The notes under the pieces were generated by a model, which was given only the letters and a program-made list of their open reading frames with translations, was not told the origin of the DNA and did no database searches. Positions 12,651 to 25,032 of a stretch of DNA of 64,000 nucleotides are shown here, one piece after another. Each line of letters begins with the position of its first letter. Position 1 is the stretch's first letter. This DNA comes from Glebionis coronaria (lineage: Eukaryota; Streptophyta; Magnoliopsida; Asterales; Asteraceae). Position numbers and translations under genes: made by a program. The stretch is from contig JANFOE010002259.1 in the NCBI GenBank assembly GCA_025667525.1, forward strand, positions 2,501-66,500. The letters run 5' to 3'.

Positions 12651-12722
12651 TATGAAACTGTCTTGCCATGTTATGCGTATATCTGTTATGAAACTGTCTT
12701 GCCATGTTATGCGTATATCTGT
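12651..12722. repeat. Perfect 36-bp tandem duplication
   Basis: Two identical copies of a 36-bp unit beginning TATGAAACTGTC start at 12651 and 12687. The unit is a multiple of three and lies in an open plus frame (12508-12819) with no recognised domain. Confidence 0.9.
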
Positions 12723-12819
12723 TATCATGAATGGTATGGAGAACACTTGGAGTTTGTGCATTGTCTTTCTAAAATACATAGTATACTTAACATTAAAGTG
12801 TTTCAAAAATCAATTGTAA

Positions 12820-15242
12820 ACACTCAGTTTGGTCAAAGGAACAAGCACCTTTTTTATTTATCTGTTGATGTGATTTCTTAAAATGGATTTTGTATAACTG
12901 TTTTAGTTTTTTACGGCTGATTTATACTCCCTTGAGATTGCTACTAAATATGGAGCATTAGCCTCAAGAAAGGTTTCTTTTATTAAGAAAGTTTTCAGCT
13001 CTTTGCTTGAGTAAAAAGGGAAACTATGCTTGGTATACCTTCGGGATCTACCGATTGATTAAATAAAGGCAGAGTTATCTCAGTTTAAAGGTATTGAGGC
13101 CAAAACGGCATATGTATTAGTTATGATTTAAAATGTATTTTCTATAATTCAGACTCATTTTTCTGTATTCGATTGCTCAGGAAGTTTTATAATCTAAATG
13201 AATTGCAGGTGATGTGTGTTTTGATGTTTGATCTTCAGAGTTACAAACAAGAACGGTACTCAATCCAAATGAAAGTAAGATGAGAAGGCAAATAATGAGA
13301 CATGATGTGTGTTGATAGATCTCATTCTGCTTTTGTAATGATACATGCTGAGGTAAAACATATATAAATGAAACTCTCAAAAACTATCATATAACTATAT
13401 TTTCTTTGAACTTGAGTTATGGGACACTTGAGCTACGGTTAAATAACATAGTTTTATCCTTTGTGCTCTTTGTTTTTGTACTCATGTTAAACGAAGTAGG
13501 AAACGGAATTCAGAACTTTTTTACACTACTCCATTCACAATCTGAGCCTGACTGTTTTATGGTTTTCCAGTTTTGGATTTATGATTTTGTATCTGTCGTG
13601 TATAAATTGTGTAAGTTGTGGTCAAAAGTTTTCGTTATAAGATGAAAAGAAAAATTGGGTACGTGATTTATTCATATGGTTTGGTCAACCCATAGTTTCA
13701 GCTAACGAAAAGCTTTAAGAAAGACTACTGACATACCCTTACATCAGGTCGTACTCTCTATAACAGCATCAAAAAAAAGACTAAGTGTGTACTCTTGCTT
13801 CTTGATTTTGGAGCTGATCCTAATAGTAGAGGTGTATAACCAGATTAGAAAAAGTAGACAGTCACTAGCTTTTGAGAACCCGTAATCTTTTTTCAAAACG
13901 CAGATTATCTTTATTATCTTAGTGTGTCTGCGTAATATCGAAAAAGTAGATGTACCCTATCTTTGAGGACCACATAATTACCATATTGACTGTTGCGGGT
14001 TCAAGTATCATCGAGACATATGTCATATGTGAGATGGTATATGTGGAGAGGTGGTGTTTAAGAAAACAGTTACAGTTTTGAGAATTCTGGCTGCTCCATT
14101 TTGTATCTAAAACATGCTCTGTATCGATACTATTTTTTTTGTATGTTAAGTTGCCACTCCCAATATCCATCTTTTATAATTAGTTCAAAATATTTCCATG
14201 CATTTTACTCTTTATCATGGACCTTATTGCCTCTAATAAAGAAGAAGTAACTTTGTCTAATCACCTCAATTAGCTCCTTTAGTTTGCTGTGATTTAGGGG
14301 TCCAAATCGGACACGAGATTGAAAGTGCACGCCATTCAAAAGTGCAGGATGACAGTAGAAAGGGGTATGTTCCCGAAGTGCTAAACTTTTAGCAGCATAT
14401 AAGTATTTAATCCATAGCATAAACATACTATTTACGTGCTATCTGGCAATTTTTGATCATTTTGGCTGAAAAATTCATCGGGGACAGCATTTAGTCGCCT
14501 ATTAGCTTTTATCCTGTATAACCATGGGATGAATGAATAAATGCACAGCTCATTTCAAGTTAGAAAAATTTTCTTGAAAATCCACCATTTGCTATAAAAA
14601 AATGGACAATCTCCTGCAAAATATATTACAAAAACACACATGTATAAAAGAGACGTTAAGTCTCATTAGTTTTATGTATTAGGTTCTGAATCTTCAGCCA
14701 CAAAATATATATTTTAAATTATGCATGTGATGATGGTTTCTTGTCTAAACAACATACGCTTATAAGCATAAACAAATTACCAGTTTATTGAAAAAAGTTA
14801 TTGATTTGGATTCATGATTTACTACCTTTTTTATGTGTCCGAAGAATCACGTTTTTGGACAAAACTATAATTCATAATTATTACGTTTTAATGTGCAGGA
14901 GTGAGTGTCATACAAATTTATTTAAACTTTAATGTGGAACTGGAAGGAAATTGAACTTCCCATTCAACCTCAATTAACATTTGAACAATTGTGGCTGCTA
15001 ATTTCGATAGTATCACTGCCTCTTTTGGCAAGCTGTATCTTTTCATCATAAACACTTCGGAGGTATGTAAAAAAACATTCTTTATATTTATATATATCTG
15101 ATATGAAACGTGTAAGCAAATAGTTGATATATATCGTGAAACATCAGCTCATATAATGAGCTTCTTTATAAGGTAATTAAATCTAATATTGAATGTGTAT
15201 ATTGATTATATGCTTATAACGCACCTGCTAAGACGGGGTTCA
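12820..15242. other. Spacer in Helitron C, no gene seen
   Basis: AT-rich; all frames short. A plus patch near 12915-12970 (SLEIATKYGALASRK) is coding-like but unassigned. No RNA gene was seen. Confidence 0.35.
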
Positions 15243-15251
15243 TTCTTTTAA

Positions 15252-15834
15252 GGGCAAATAGCATAAAAAGGTACTCATCTTATGTTAAAATTTAATTAAA
15301 GGTACTCAACTTTTTTTTCTCAATTTAAGGTACCAATCTTTTTTCTTGTTGCAATGTTGGGATAATAACAAACTTAAAGGTTATATATTAACGACCGTTT
15401 ACTTTATTATTACATCGTTAGTCCTTTACATTAATAACACTTTATAATAAACTTAAAATTTGTTTTTTACAGTTTTAGACCGTTTTTCATCTTTTTCGTC
15501 TAATTTTTATCGTTTTTGTTTGTTTTTAATCAAACGAAAAAAACGGACTAAGACTTAAAAACCGAGTGAAAGCGGTAAAAATCAAACGAAAAAGATAGAA
15601 AAAGGACTAAAACTTTAAAAAACAAATTTTGAGGTTACTATATAGTGTCGTTAATATAAAGGACTAACGATGCAATAATAAAGTAAACGGTCGTTAATAT
15701 ATAACCTTTAAATTTGTTATTGTCCCAACATTGCTACAAGAAAAAAGATCGGTACCTTAAATTGAGAAAAAAAAACTTGAGTACCTTTAATTAAATTTTA
15801 ACATAAGATGACTACCTTTTTATGCTATTTGCCC
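15252..15834. mobile_element. Foldback Mutator-like element (MITE), 583 bp
   Basis: The element is almost entirely one inverted repeat. It starts GGGCAAATAGCATAAA and ends with the exact complement, with arms of roughly 260 bp around a short centre near 15510-15575. It is flanked by a perfect 9-bp duplication TTCTTTTAA at 15243-15251 and 15835-15843. Long terminal inverted repeats with a 9-bp target duplication are the signature of Mutator-like elements. It has no ORF, so it is non-autonomous. Arms differ at scattered positions, so insertion was not recent. Confidence 0.85.
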
Positions 15835-15843
15835 TTCTTTTAA

Positions 15844-16437
15844 TCGTACAGACGATTATGAATTCCACCACTAAAATTTTAAGATAAAAAGAGTAATTAA
15901 AGATGTATTCCTCTGGGATATTTTCTTTTATGTGCTTAACTGCCTTCTCTTAATTTCTTAAATATTTGAAGGATGAAAAAAAATGCATATCTGCAGAATC
16001 AAAACTGTTCTTGTGAAATGTCTTGCATGAGCAAGAACAGTTGCACGTCAGTAAATGAGGCTACTGTAACAAATGAAGCCACATTTTTTTAAAAGAGAAC
16101 CAATGTGTATAACTGTATATTGATTATGTGCTTATAAGGTACCTAAAAAAACAGAATTCATTCTTTGCTTTGTACGACCATTGTGAATTCTAACATTAAA
16201 ATTTAAGGTAGAAGGTAATTATCTTTTCTTTTATGTGCTTAAGTACCTATTTTCTATAAATTCCATACATATGTTGCATGATTCTACAACTATAAGAGTC
16301 GACTGATTTCTATCTTGCTTAAGCATTAAGATATCGATGACTTCAAGTTTTATATACTTCACAACTTTATAAAGAAAGTCTTTTGTGTCAAATTCTCACT
16401 CGCCCACAACTTTAGTCAAAAAGTAGACTAACCACAC
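15844..16437. other. Spacer in Helitron C
   Basis: AT-rich with no gene. A ~45-bp motif around CTTATAACGCACC (15213) recurs degenerately as CTTATAAGGTACC near 16131, next to related CAGA/GATTCATTCTTT text, suggesting an old local duplication. Confidence 0.35.
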
Positions 16438-16447
16438 TTAAATTTAA

Positions 16448-17148
16448 GGGAAAATTCCCAAATGCCCCCAGCCATAAAGTGCGGGTAGGGTGTCAATATT
16501 TTCGACCCTCGAACCCGATCCGAGCATATTCGGGTCGGGTTACTCGGTTGAAATTTAAATTCAGGTTAATCGAGTCGGACATCGGGTAAAATTTTTTATG
16601 TCTAATTTGGGTTCGAGTCAACCCGATTGACCCGAATAATTTTTTTTTTAATTTTTAAAATTTAAATTAAATATAAATTGTATTAAAAAATAAAATTAAA
16701 AGTTTTTTTAATATTTTACCCATATTCGGGTTGACCTGAACCCAAATAGACCCGACCCGAGTAGACCGACCCGCATAGACCCCAACCCGACTAACCCGAG
16801 TTCAACACGCGTCGGGTTCGGGTAAATTATTTTTACCCTTAACCTGAATTCGACCCGACCTGAATAACCCGAACCCAACCAACCCGACCCGTTTTCCACC
16901 CCTAAGTGTGGGTGTTAAATGCCCCAAATAATTTTTGTTTCCCAAACTACCCCGAGGCATCTAGGCACCATAGTTTGACACGTGTCCCGAGGCATCCAAG
17001 ACATCCGAGACATCCGAGGCATCCTGTACTTGTGTCGGACACGTGTCACCGTATGATGAGGATGCCTCGAGACATTTATGAAAAAAGTAAAATTTGGAGC
17101 TATTTTTCACAAACATCTTATGGAAAAAGGTATATTGTGAATTTTCCC
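16448..17148. mobile_element. MITE with GGGAAAATTC ends, interrupted by a hAT-like element
   Basis: Left end GGGAAAATTCCCAAATGCC and right end (reverse complement) GGGAAAATTCACAATATACC form imperfect terminal inverted repeats. The 9-bp flanks TAAATTTAA and TACATTAAA match at 7 of 9 positions, consistent with an old Mutator-type duplication. The interior holds CATCCGAGA-type short repeats at 16990-17030 and two GACACGTGTC palindromes. Classification is tentative. Confidence 0.5.
16486..16904. mobile_element. hAT-like non-autonomous element, 419 bp
   Basis: Ends TAGGGTGTCAA and (reverse complement) TAGGGGTGGAA. It is flanked by 8-bp duplications AGTGCGGG (16478-16485) and AGTGTGGG (16905-16912), one mismatch. 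The body is packed with GGGTCGGG / CCCGACCC motifs on both strands. The 8-bp duplication and TAGGGGTG ends are typical of plant hAT MITEs. Confidence 0.8.
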
Positions 17149-17149
17149 T

Positions 17150-18200
17150 ACATTAAAATACTATTAAACTCATTTTATAATACATAACGACATTGGCCCA
17201 CTCGGTCTCTTTTCAATTTCAGTAGCTCCCTTTACGTCGATGGGCTCATCGAAAAGATTTGTGAAAATGAAAATCGGATGGTTCAAGTGGACCGGTTCGA
17301 CCGAGGCCAGGTGAAACCTGTTGGTTCAATCCTGATGTTATATCCTCATAAAATCGACCTACAGACGTCCCGTTAGTCATTGATCACTGATTCAACCGAG
17401 CAGGTTGAACTAGGTTTTAAAAGATTACTTAAAAGGTCTTTATGTACGCTTTTTGTAATAGTTAAATTAGGCTTGTAGGATGGATTACTACGCCAGAGAA
17501 GAGACATAAGCAAACAAATGACGTTTTATTGACTACAAGAAACAACTTAATTTCATGAAGCACCTTAACTTAATTGAAGATCACTCCCATCAGGATCCCT
17601 ATTACATCGAAGGAAATATTTTGAAGCTTTGGATTATGAAGATATACATTTAGAATGGTCTTCCTATGACGATTCATATTAAACAAGTGTATATAAATTA
17701 TAATATTTATCTAAACATTTTTATGTTTAATGCTAAATTATGACACTAATTTTCAAAAACTTTAATTTTCTATCTTTTAACTTCATTTATTATCAAAAAA
17801 AATGTTATACATTTTTTTAGCTCTTTAAGTTTTAATTAACTCATATAAGCTAATGCGTATTCCCGTAAGACCTTTAGTTTCTACACAATTTGCTTATCTA
17901 GCATTTTATTTAAACACAAAAACAAAAAAAAGTTACCTAAAAAATTAATAAGTACAAATAATGTTTTTATATTAACTTAAAACATGTAAATTTAATCTTC
18001 ATGTTCCCTAATGTTTTTTATAATATGCTTAATTAGCTAATTCATGGTTGATAAAGAAGGAAACGTATAATAAAATTAAGAAAAACCTACATATGAATGG
18101 TTAATCGACTAATATCATTGTTGATAAAGAGATTAAATCCAAATTTTTAAACTCAGTTTGATATGAATTAATTTTACAAAATAAAAACGTGATAAACGAC
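17150..18200. other. 3' part of Helitron C, no gene seen
   Basis: A block at 17280-17410 rich in GGTTCAA / GGTTCGACC resembles the first 60 bases of the window. The rest is AT-rich without open frames. Confidence 0.4.
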
Positions 18201-18213
18201 AATAAGAAGTCAT

Positions 18214-18372
<159 letters not shown>

Positions 18373-18375
18373 TAG

Positions 18376-19501
18376 CGTCGTAACCCGCCCAACGAGCGGG
18401 GTCGTTTTCTTTCTTGATTCAGAGTCCTTGTGGTTTGTGCATTTTTATTTTTTTAGTTTGTAATTTGAACTTTAATATATTTTACTTATAGTTTTCGCTA
18501 AAGTAGTTTTATATAGCCAACGATCAACAATTGGGTTAGCAACAATATTCTGGTATTATTATAATATAGACAACACAAATGTGAACACCAGATAGAAAGT
18601 TGCACAAATGTTGCATGTTTCTTAAAATAATAAGAACGATTTCTTCTTGCGCATGAAGATCTCTTAGGCTCTTCACCAATATAATGATTTATATCAACAC
18701 TTTTGGTGACACCATAATCGTCTGCATCTTCTTCCTCGGATTCAGAACTAATATGAGAGCTTTTACTCGATTCTTCCACCACCTTTTTCTTTTTTCAGTT
18801 GTTCACATCTCTTTGTGGCTTTGTATTCTGTTTCAAATTCACTGGCTTACTCGATTATGTTTCAAATTCAATTAACCTGCATGTTTTTTTGTTGATGGAC
18901 TATAATTATGAGATGGACGAAGTACTAATTTTTGTTAAAAACGTGTTTGTGTGTGTATAATTTTTGGAATCCATGATAAATTATGCAGTACATTAGTTAA
19001 TAGTACCACTACTTAGTTTACAATACCAAATATTATTTAATTACTTCAAAGAAGTGATATGGTGGTCATGAACACCCCAAAACCATTAATCCTTACGCCA
19101 AACGAAATATATCATCGTGATTATATATGATCCGGGAGGCAAACCACATATGATTTTGTTTGAAAAACAAATCGTCGAAAGTATAGATTTGTTCCCTCGA
19201 AAGAAAAATAATTTAATTCTCGTTGTAATTTGTGTATTTTTTTCTCACTTGACCATTTATTGTTTGTAAGACATTTAATTTTTAAGAAAAGAATTGATAG
19301 TTTATTTTAATGAATGTGATTGGTTGATTTGATATATGCTAAAAAGAGGGTATACATTTATCTCAACTCATGTAGTAGTTATATCCATTTATTTATTTGT
19401 AAAACATATTTTAAAGATTGTGGTTTTGAAGGATTTACATGAACTAATACTGAGGGGCCTGTTTGTTTAGTTTTCTTATTAAGTTTTGTAAATTAAAGTG
19501 T
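18376..19501. other. 3' part of Helitron D
   Basis: A minus ORF (18498-18782) has an acidic start (SSHISSESEEEDADDYG) then KSVDINHYIGEEPKRSS; not recognised, possibly a captured exon. A GGGGCCTGTTTGTTTAG motif at 19454 resembles MITE ends but no partner was found. Confidence 0.35.
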
Positions 19502-19506
19502 GTGTT
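19502..19506. repeat. Target-site duplication of LTR element 1, left copy
   Basis: GTGTT directly before the left LTR; identical to 35924-35928. Confidence 0.95.
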
Positions 19507-22500
19507 TGATGAGATGGCATTTATACATGATCTCATCGTTCTTTTCGGGCTTTAAATGCATAAAAATGTCATAAAATACCATATATATGCTTGTGTTTGT
19601 TTACTTGTGTATTTTAGGTATGGATATCGTGAAAAAGATAAAAGATCACAAGATACAAGGAAAAACGGACACGAGAAACGAAGCCATACAAAGAATCGGG
19701 CCCTAATCCATGAAGTACTCAACAAATACCCTTGAAGACTTGAAGACATGCAAGATTGATCCTCATTTAATGAAGAAATGACACTTAAAACCCTTGTATA
19801 TTGATAATTACAAGTTTGGTCCCTTAAGTTTGTCAAAATTACACAAATGGTCCTTCAACTTTGAAGAAATGGCAAGTTTAGTCCCTCAACAATTCAAAAT
19901 TTCCAATTATGGTCCCTCATGAAGCCAAAGATACATTGAAGACCTTTGAAGATCAACATTGTCCAAGATCAGCCCTTGAATTATCTCAAAATGGCAAAAA
20001 CAACCCTTTGAAATCCTTTTCCAAAGTTTTGTGCCAAAACTGCCAAGTCATGAAAGTTTATAACAAAGGAAAGGAAGTTTTTAGGCTGAAAAACGTGTTA
20101 TACACTTTTTACCAAAACACAAGGACTTAGACTGCCACATATGAAACATTCAAATGAATAATGCGCCAAACAACTTTCCAATCCTACAAAAACAGATCAA
20201 AATAGTTACTGTTCACCCTATGAACCCAGTAACTATCTTCATTAAAAGAAAGGGTAAAATGAAATTACCCTTACCCACACTTGATTCACACGCCCAAAAT
20301 CCCATCCCAACCTTAAAACACTCACTCCCACTCACTAAGAGGTCCCACCACCAAAACCGTTTCACCATCATGTGACAACTTCCTCACCAAGGCTTGCCAC
20401 GTGTCAAGTTCAACAGGCCACATCATTTGCTTCATATCAAAGCTATTTTAAACGGTTTGGATGCATTTGGACAGCTCATTCCATCAAATGATCTAGAAGA
20501 CTCAAGGGCATTTTAGGGAAATCAGTGCTAGGGATTATGAATAGTGTTTAGCCAGGCATTTACCTATAAAAGGAGACCTCAACATGTGAGAGTCCCTTTG
20601 TTCCGGTTTTAGGCTATCAATCTTTGTAAATCCTTTTTAAGTTATTAAAATTTGAATTTCTTAAAATTTTGAATTCTCTTTTTTGATTGATTAAAAGTTG
20701 GTGTTAGAATAGCCTAAATCTGAGTTACATTTGATTGTTAAGACCTTCCTTAATCTTGTGGTTAAGGCACGTCTTGGTTCATAAGGTTTTCAAGGTTCAA
20801 AAACCTTGAAATCCTAGTTTCTGATTTTGGTTATCATTGTGTACTAACCCTTAGCCATAAGCCTTGAGCTCCTTCAAGCTTGTTGACACCAAGCCTGGGA
20901 AGCGTTCTAAGCCTTTGGTTGAGTTGTTTGCTGTTTTGTGTTGAAGACATATCATAATCAAAGCCTTGTTCTACTTTGAACATCAGCAGGCTTTGATCTT
21001 CTTCTTTGAAGTACCTTGGTCTTGTTCTAGTTGTTGAACAAGGTCCAAGGAGCATAGCTGGCCCTCCTATGATGTTGTGGAGGGCAGGTATAATCTCTTG
21101 ATTAAGTTTCCTCTCAAAATTTCATGTTACTGCCTGTTTTAGATTTGGTGCTTTGATTTTGTGTTCGTGTGTTTGTGCTGGTTATTTTTGTGTTTGATTC
21201 TGTTAGTTGCTACCTAGTAAGTGTTTTTGATCATTAAAATCAGTAGGTTATTAGTAGAAATCACAAGTTTCTTTGTTAAGTAGTTGATTAAGGGGTGTTT
21301 GGATCAACTGCATGATTTGGATTTGTGGTTTGCTAAGAGGTGGTTTTGTGTTTGCAAGTGTTAGTATCTGTTATTTGATTGCTATTGTTCATCTGTTTGC
21401 AGGTTTTGAAGGTTTAAACACCTAGATTCATAAAATAGGGTATAAAATCTTGGACACTTGGTAAAATTGGCTAGGATTTTGAGGATACCTAGATCTAAGC
21501 TTAGGCTAGGGCTAACAAGTGCTGAACCTTAGTTAATCACACCAAGAGAAGAGATTTGACTGCTTGAAACTGGATCTAGTGTCAAATAGATCAGCAAACT
21601 TGTTTGCATATTGTTCATGTTCTTATCAGTAATTGTTTATGCTTTGATCTTGTTGTTTACTTTGATTCAGTGTTTGTTAAAAGTTGATTTGTGCTTATTC
21701 ATAGTTAATATAGCTTGTGTGTGCATCCTGTTAAGTTTGGTTGGCTTAATCTTGCTAAATCTGCTTATTAAGTGCATAACTGCTTATTTCCATGTCTGTG
21801 CATGATCTGGTGACTGTTTGTTCATTTGTGGCTTATTGTGTGAACCAAATTTGGATTTTCTTGTTGCTATTGACTCCTTGTGATTCAATGATCACAAGGG
21901 TGCCCTTGTTTCCAATTGAATCCAACTAAAACTCTCTAAAAAGCTCAGTCAAATAGTCAAAGCAGTGGGAACTCCTTTCCCCTGCTAGTTACCACTGCTA
22001 GTGTTAATTTGGTGTCAGCTTATCAATAAGCTATAATAGCTTATTTTAACCAGCAACAACTTGGATTTTGTAATAGGTGCTCATTATTTGACCCATTTGT
22101 TCATACTGGAGCATTTGGTGGGTTGACTTTAGGGTTTGACTAGAAAACCAACTTGATTGACTTTTTCATAAGTGCTTAAGTGCTTATTCTGGCTTATTGG
22201 TTTTGCTTATTGGAATTTTGTTGATTGATTTGGCTTATTGAGTCCATTTGTGATCTTTTGCAAGTTGAATCAAGTCCTGAGGTGCCTTATTTCTCAAAAA
22301 CGACTATTTTGTCTTTTAGTGAAATAATACTCTGCTTATTTCTAGCTTATTGAGTGTGGTTTTTCAAAATTTCTTTTTACAGATCTCATAAGCATCCCAA
22401 AAGAATGTTGTGTGTCAAATTAGAGCTTATGGCATTGGCTTATTGCTTAATGGGCTGAAAAGCCCAATAAGAATAAGTTGCTTGCTTATTAAGCTGTGAT

Positions 22501-23437
22501 AAGCTCACATTCATCTTTTGGGCCTTTAGAGTTTTGTGTTTAGAATTAAATTTTGAGTCAGATAGGGCTTTTCCAAGTCAATTGGGCCAAGTTTGACTTT
22601 TTGGGCCAAAAAGCCCATTAAGGTTGACTGTTTTTGGTTTTGGCCCATTTGAGGGTCCAATAGGGGTATTCTGGTCATTTCACTTTGATTTTCTGTTTAT
22701 TTAGGTTAAAATAAACTAGTTTGCAAGTTTTTAGAATTTTTTATAATTTTTAGATTTTTAATAATATTTTATTATTATTTTATTATTATTTTTCAAATTT
22801 CACATTTTCCAACTTTTTACATTTTCTTAGCTTTAATACATTAAAATAGGAATTTAGCAACTTTTAGAACAATTTTATCACTTTTAGATTAATTTTTATA
22901 ATTATTTTAAGTTTTAATAGTTTTTAAATCATTTTAAATAGTTTTTATTAGTTTAAAAATTTATAAAAATAGTTTTTAATCTTTTTAGGTCATTGTAGAG
23001 GTTTACCAATTGAAAAATCTTTATTTGGGCTTTTTGATAATTTATTTGATTTTTAGGGCTTTAATTAGCATTTTAAAAATTGAATATTTAATTATTTAAA
23101 AGGTTTTAAAAAGTCTTGATCATTGGTAAACTCTTAGTTTATTAATTTTGATTTTTGGTGAATTTTTGGTAATTTTTAGAATTAATTTTAATTTTTGTAG
23201 TTTTTACGGTTTTACGTTTGTCGTTGTAGTAGTAATTTTCACGTCTTCGTCATCTTCTTTTCTCATCCCCTTCTAAACCAATCATTAATCACAAACATTT
23301 AACTAGTTTTTCACACACATATAACTCCTTGGGAAACGAACTTCATTGGGTCATTAGTGCTTGATTTTCCTAAATCATCACTCGATACTTTCCCTACTTA
23401 CTCTCTTTTCCTAAAGAGTAGTAAAACACTACAATCA
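19507..23437 (+). repeat. Left LTR of element 1 (3931 bp)
   Basis: TG...CA. Begins with an inverted repeat GATGAGAT...ATCTCATC. A G-box-like CCACGTGTCAAG lies at 20397-20408 and a TATA box CTATAAAAGG at 20564-20573, so transcription likely starts about 30 bases later. The second half has many GCTTATT motifs (21690-22500). Short ORFs in it are duplicated in the right LTR and not genes. Confidence 0.95.
20564..20573 (+). promoter_or_regulatory. LTR TATA box, element 1 left LTR
   Basis: CTATAAAAGG about 1.06 kb into the LTR, 155 bases downstream of a CACGTG core. The right LTR has TATAAAAGG at 33050-33058. Confidence 0.6.
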
Positions 23438-23440
23438 TTT

Positions 23441-23458
23441 TGGCACCGCTGCCGGGGA
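23441..23458 (+). other. Primer binding site, element 1 (tRNA-Asp-like)
   Basis: TGGCACCGCTGCCGGGGA begins three bases after the LTR. From memory it is complementary to the 3' end of plant tRNA-Asp at 16 of 18 positions, the primer used by Athila-type elements. Confidence 0.8.
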
Positions 23459-24177
23459 GGTGTGTCGTGATTAATTTGCACTGTTGTTTTTAATATTAAC
23501 CAAATAGTATTTGTGTTAGTAGAACTCTATTAATACGTATTATCGGTTTTCTTGGTTTTTCTTGTGAAATTATTATTACTATATTGTATTAAGTATCACA
23601 ACAAATAAACAATATCTCCAAAAGTGTGAAAACACAACCTTAATTGGGATTTGATCTCCTAATTATTGTATTCAAATCTTAAACAAAAAGAAAAAGGCAA
23701 AAATAGATAAATACTTTCGTGAAGCTCGATTTTGAAAAATACAAACTATAAGGTGGGTATAAGGCGGGTATTATAAAATATACCCTAAGGAAAAAGGCTC
23801 TTAAGTGCTTCGCGCCGCCTCGTTTCCCCGCTTGCTTGTGAGTATTTCGAAATTAAAGGCTAATCGAGGGTTTTGCCGCCCAAAGTATTATTACGTATAA
23901 TATATTTGCTTGGTTTCTTTGTGATTAAACCCTCTTGAACAATTTGGTTTTCACCAAAGTTCTAAAGTCATTCGAAGGCGTTCACTCCATGTGATCGTTT
24001 TCATTCCTTTGAGGCTTCTTTAATCAAGAGTTTGATTCGAGGAGAGATTTTGTAGATTGTTGTCTACGAAGATACACCAAAATCCAAAAAAATTAAATAC
24101 AATCAAAAAAAAATTGAAAATTCACAAAACACCCAAAAAGAATCTTCTTTGCTCACCTCCCATTCTTCGTGAAGTTT
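23459..24177 (+). other. 5' leader of element 1
   Basis: Non-coding leader between PBS and gag. It contains CTTAAGTGCTTCGCGCC at 23800-23816, which recurs in the leader of element 2. No ORF. Confidence 0.6.
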
Positions 24178-25032
24178 ATGATCACTCGTAATCAAGCAAA
24201 ACGAGCTCGTAAACATCTTCAAAAGCAAGCCAATCAAGAGACGTTGATTGTTGAACAACCTCCAATTGTTGAACCTATTGTAGAACAAGAAGTCGTCATG
24301 GCTAATCGTACTATGATGGAGTTGCTACAAGCACCCACCGAGGGTTTTGGAGAGGCCATTGTGATTCCCGCCATCCTTGCGGAGAATTTCGAGATTAAGA
24401 CGTGTTTAATGTCGATGTTGCAAGAAAATAAGTTTAGAGGTCATGAGAAAGACAACCCGCACTATCACATTAGGAATTTTAATCGTCTCACCGCTACTAG
24501 CAAGTTTAAGGATGTTCCACATGACGCCATTAAGATGATGTTGTTTCCATACTCGTTAGATGGACCCGCAAAAATTTGGCTTGAGAAAGAACCGCCAAAT
24601 TCGATTTTGACATGGGGTGATCTCGTTTCTAAGTTTGTGAACAAGTTTTTTCCACCATCTAAGACAACACATTTGAAAAATGAGATTTCACGATTTGTGC
24701 AAAGAAATAATGAAAGTTTTTCAATGGCATGGGAACGCTTTAAAGAAATGTTACATGAATGTCCACACCATGATTTTTCGGAATTGCATCAAATTGATAC
24801 TTTTTATAATGGGCTTAATGATCATGAACGAGATTATTTGAATGCCGCCGCGGGTGGTAATGTTTTGTGTAAGACGACAAATGAGGCTTTAAAAATAATC
24901 GAGAATAGATCTAAGGTTTATAGCCCTCGTAACACACAGAGTGTTGCCAATTTGGGTTCGTCATCATCGTCATCGTCTCGTAGCATTAATGCCTTACATG
25001 ATGAAACTAATGAGGAAAATCGGTTTTTTTGA
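24178..25032 (+). pseudogene. gag N-terminal part, element 1 (ends at a frame break)
   Basis: Gag forms the virus-like particle. The first ATG is at 24178 (MITRNQAKRARK); the frame is open nine bases further up but without ATG. The Retrotrans_gag domain is seen at about residues 85-235: HIRNF, PYSLDGPAKIWLE, LTWGDLVSKFVNKFFPP, FKEMLHECPHHDF, IDTFYNGLN and AAAGGNVL. It is colinear with the gag of element 2. The frame ends after ENRFF at a run of seven T (25024-25030); the continuing gag sequence is in the next frame, so one extra T is the likely cause. Confidence 0.9.

Noticed and set aside
16906..17187. 93-codon plus ORF with RHPRHPRHP repeat
   Set aside because: Translation of the CATCCGAGA-type short repeat inside a MITE; no domain.
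20154..20375. 73-codon ORFs duplicated at 32639-32860 and 20834-21055/33319-33540
   Set aside because: Lie in the LTRs of element 1, mainly upstream or just downstream of the TATA box; no domain and drifted between copies.
23441..23458. tRNA gene at the tRNA-like sequence (also 60520-60537)
   Set aside because: Only the 18-base primer-binding complement is present; no cloverleaf or A/B box upstream.
24169..24177. Gag start at 24169 (and at 59774 for element 2)
   Set aside because: Those codons are GTG and TTG; the first ATGs are 24178 and 59765, which a plant ribosome would use.
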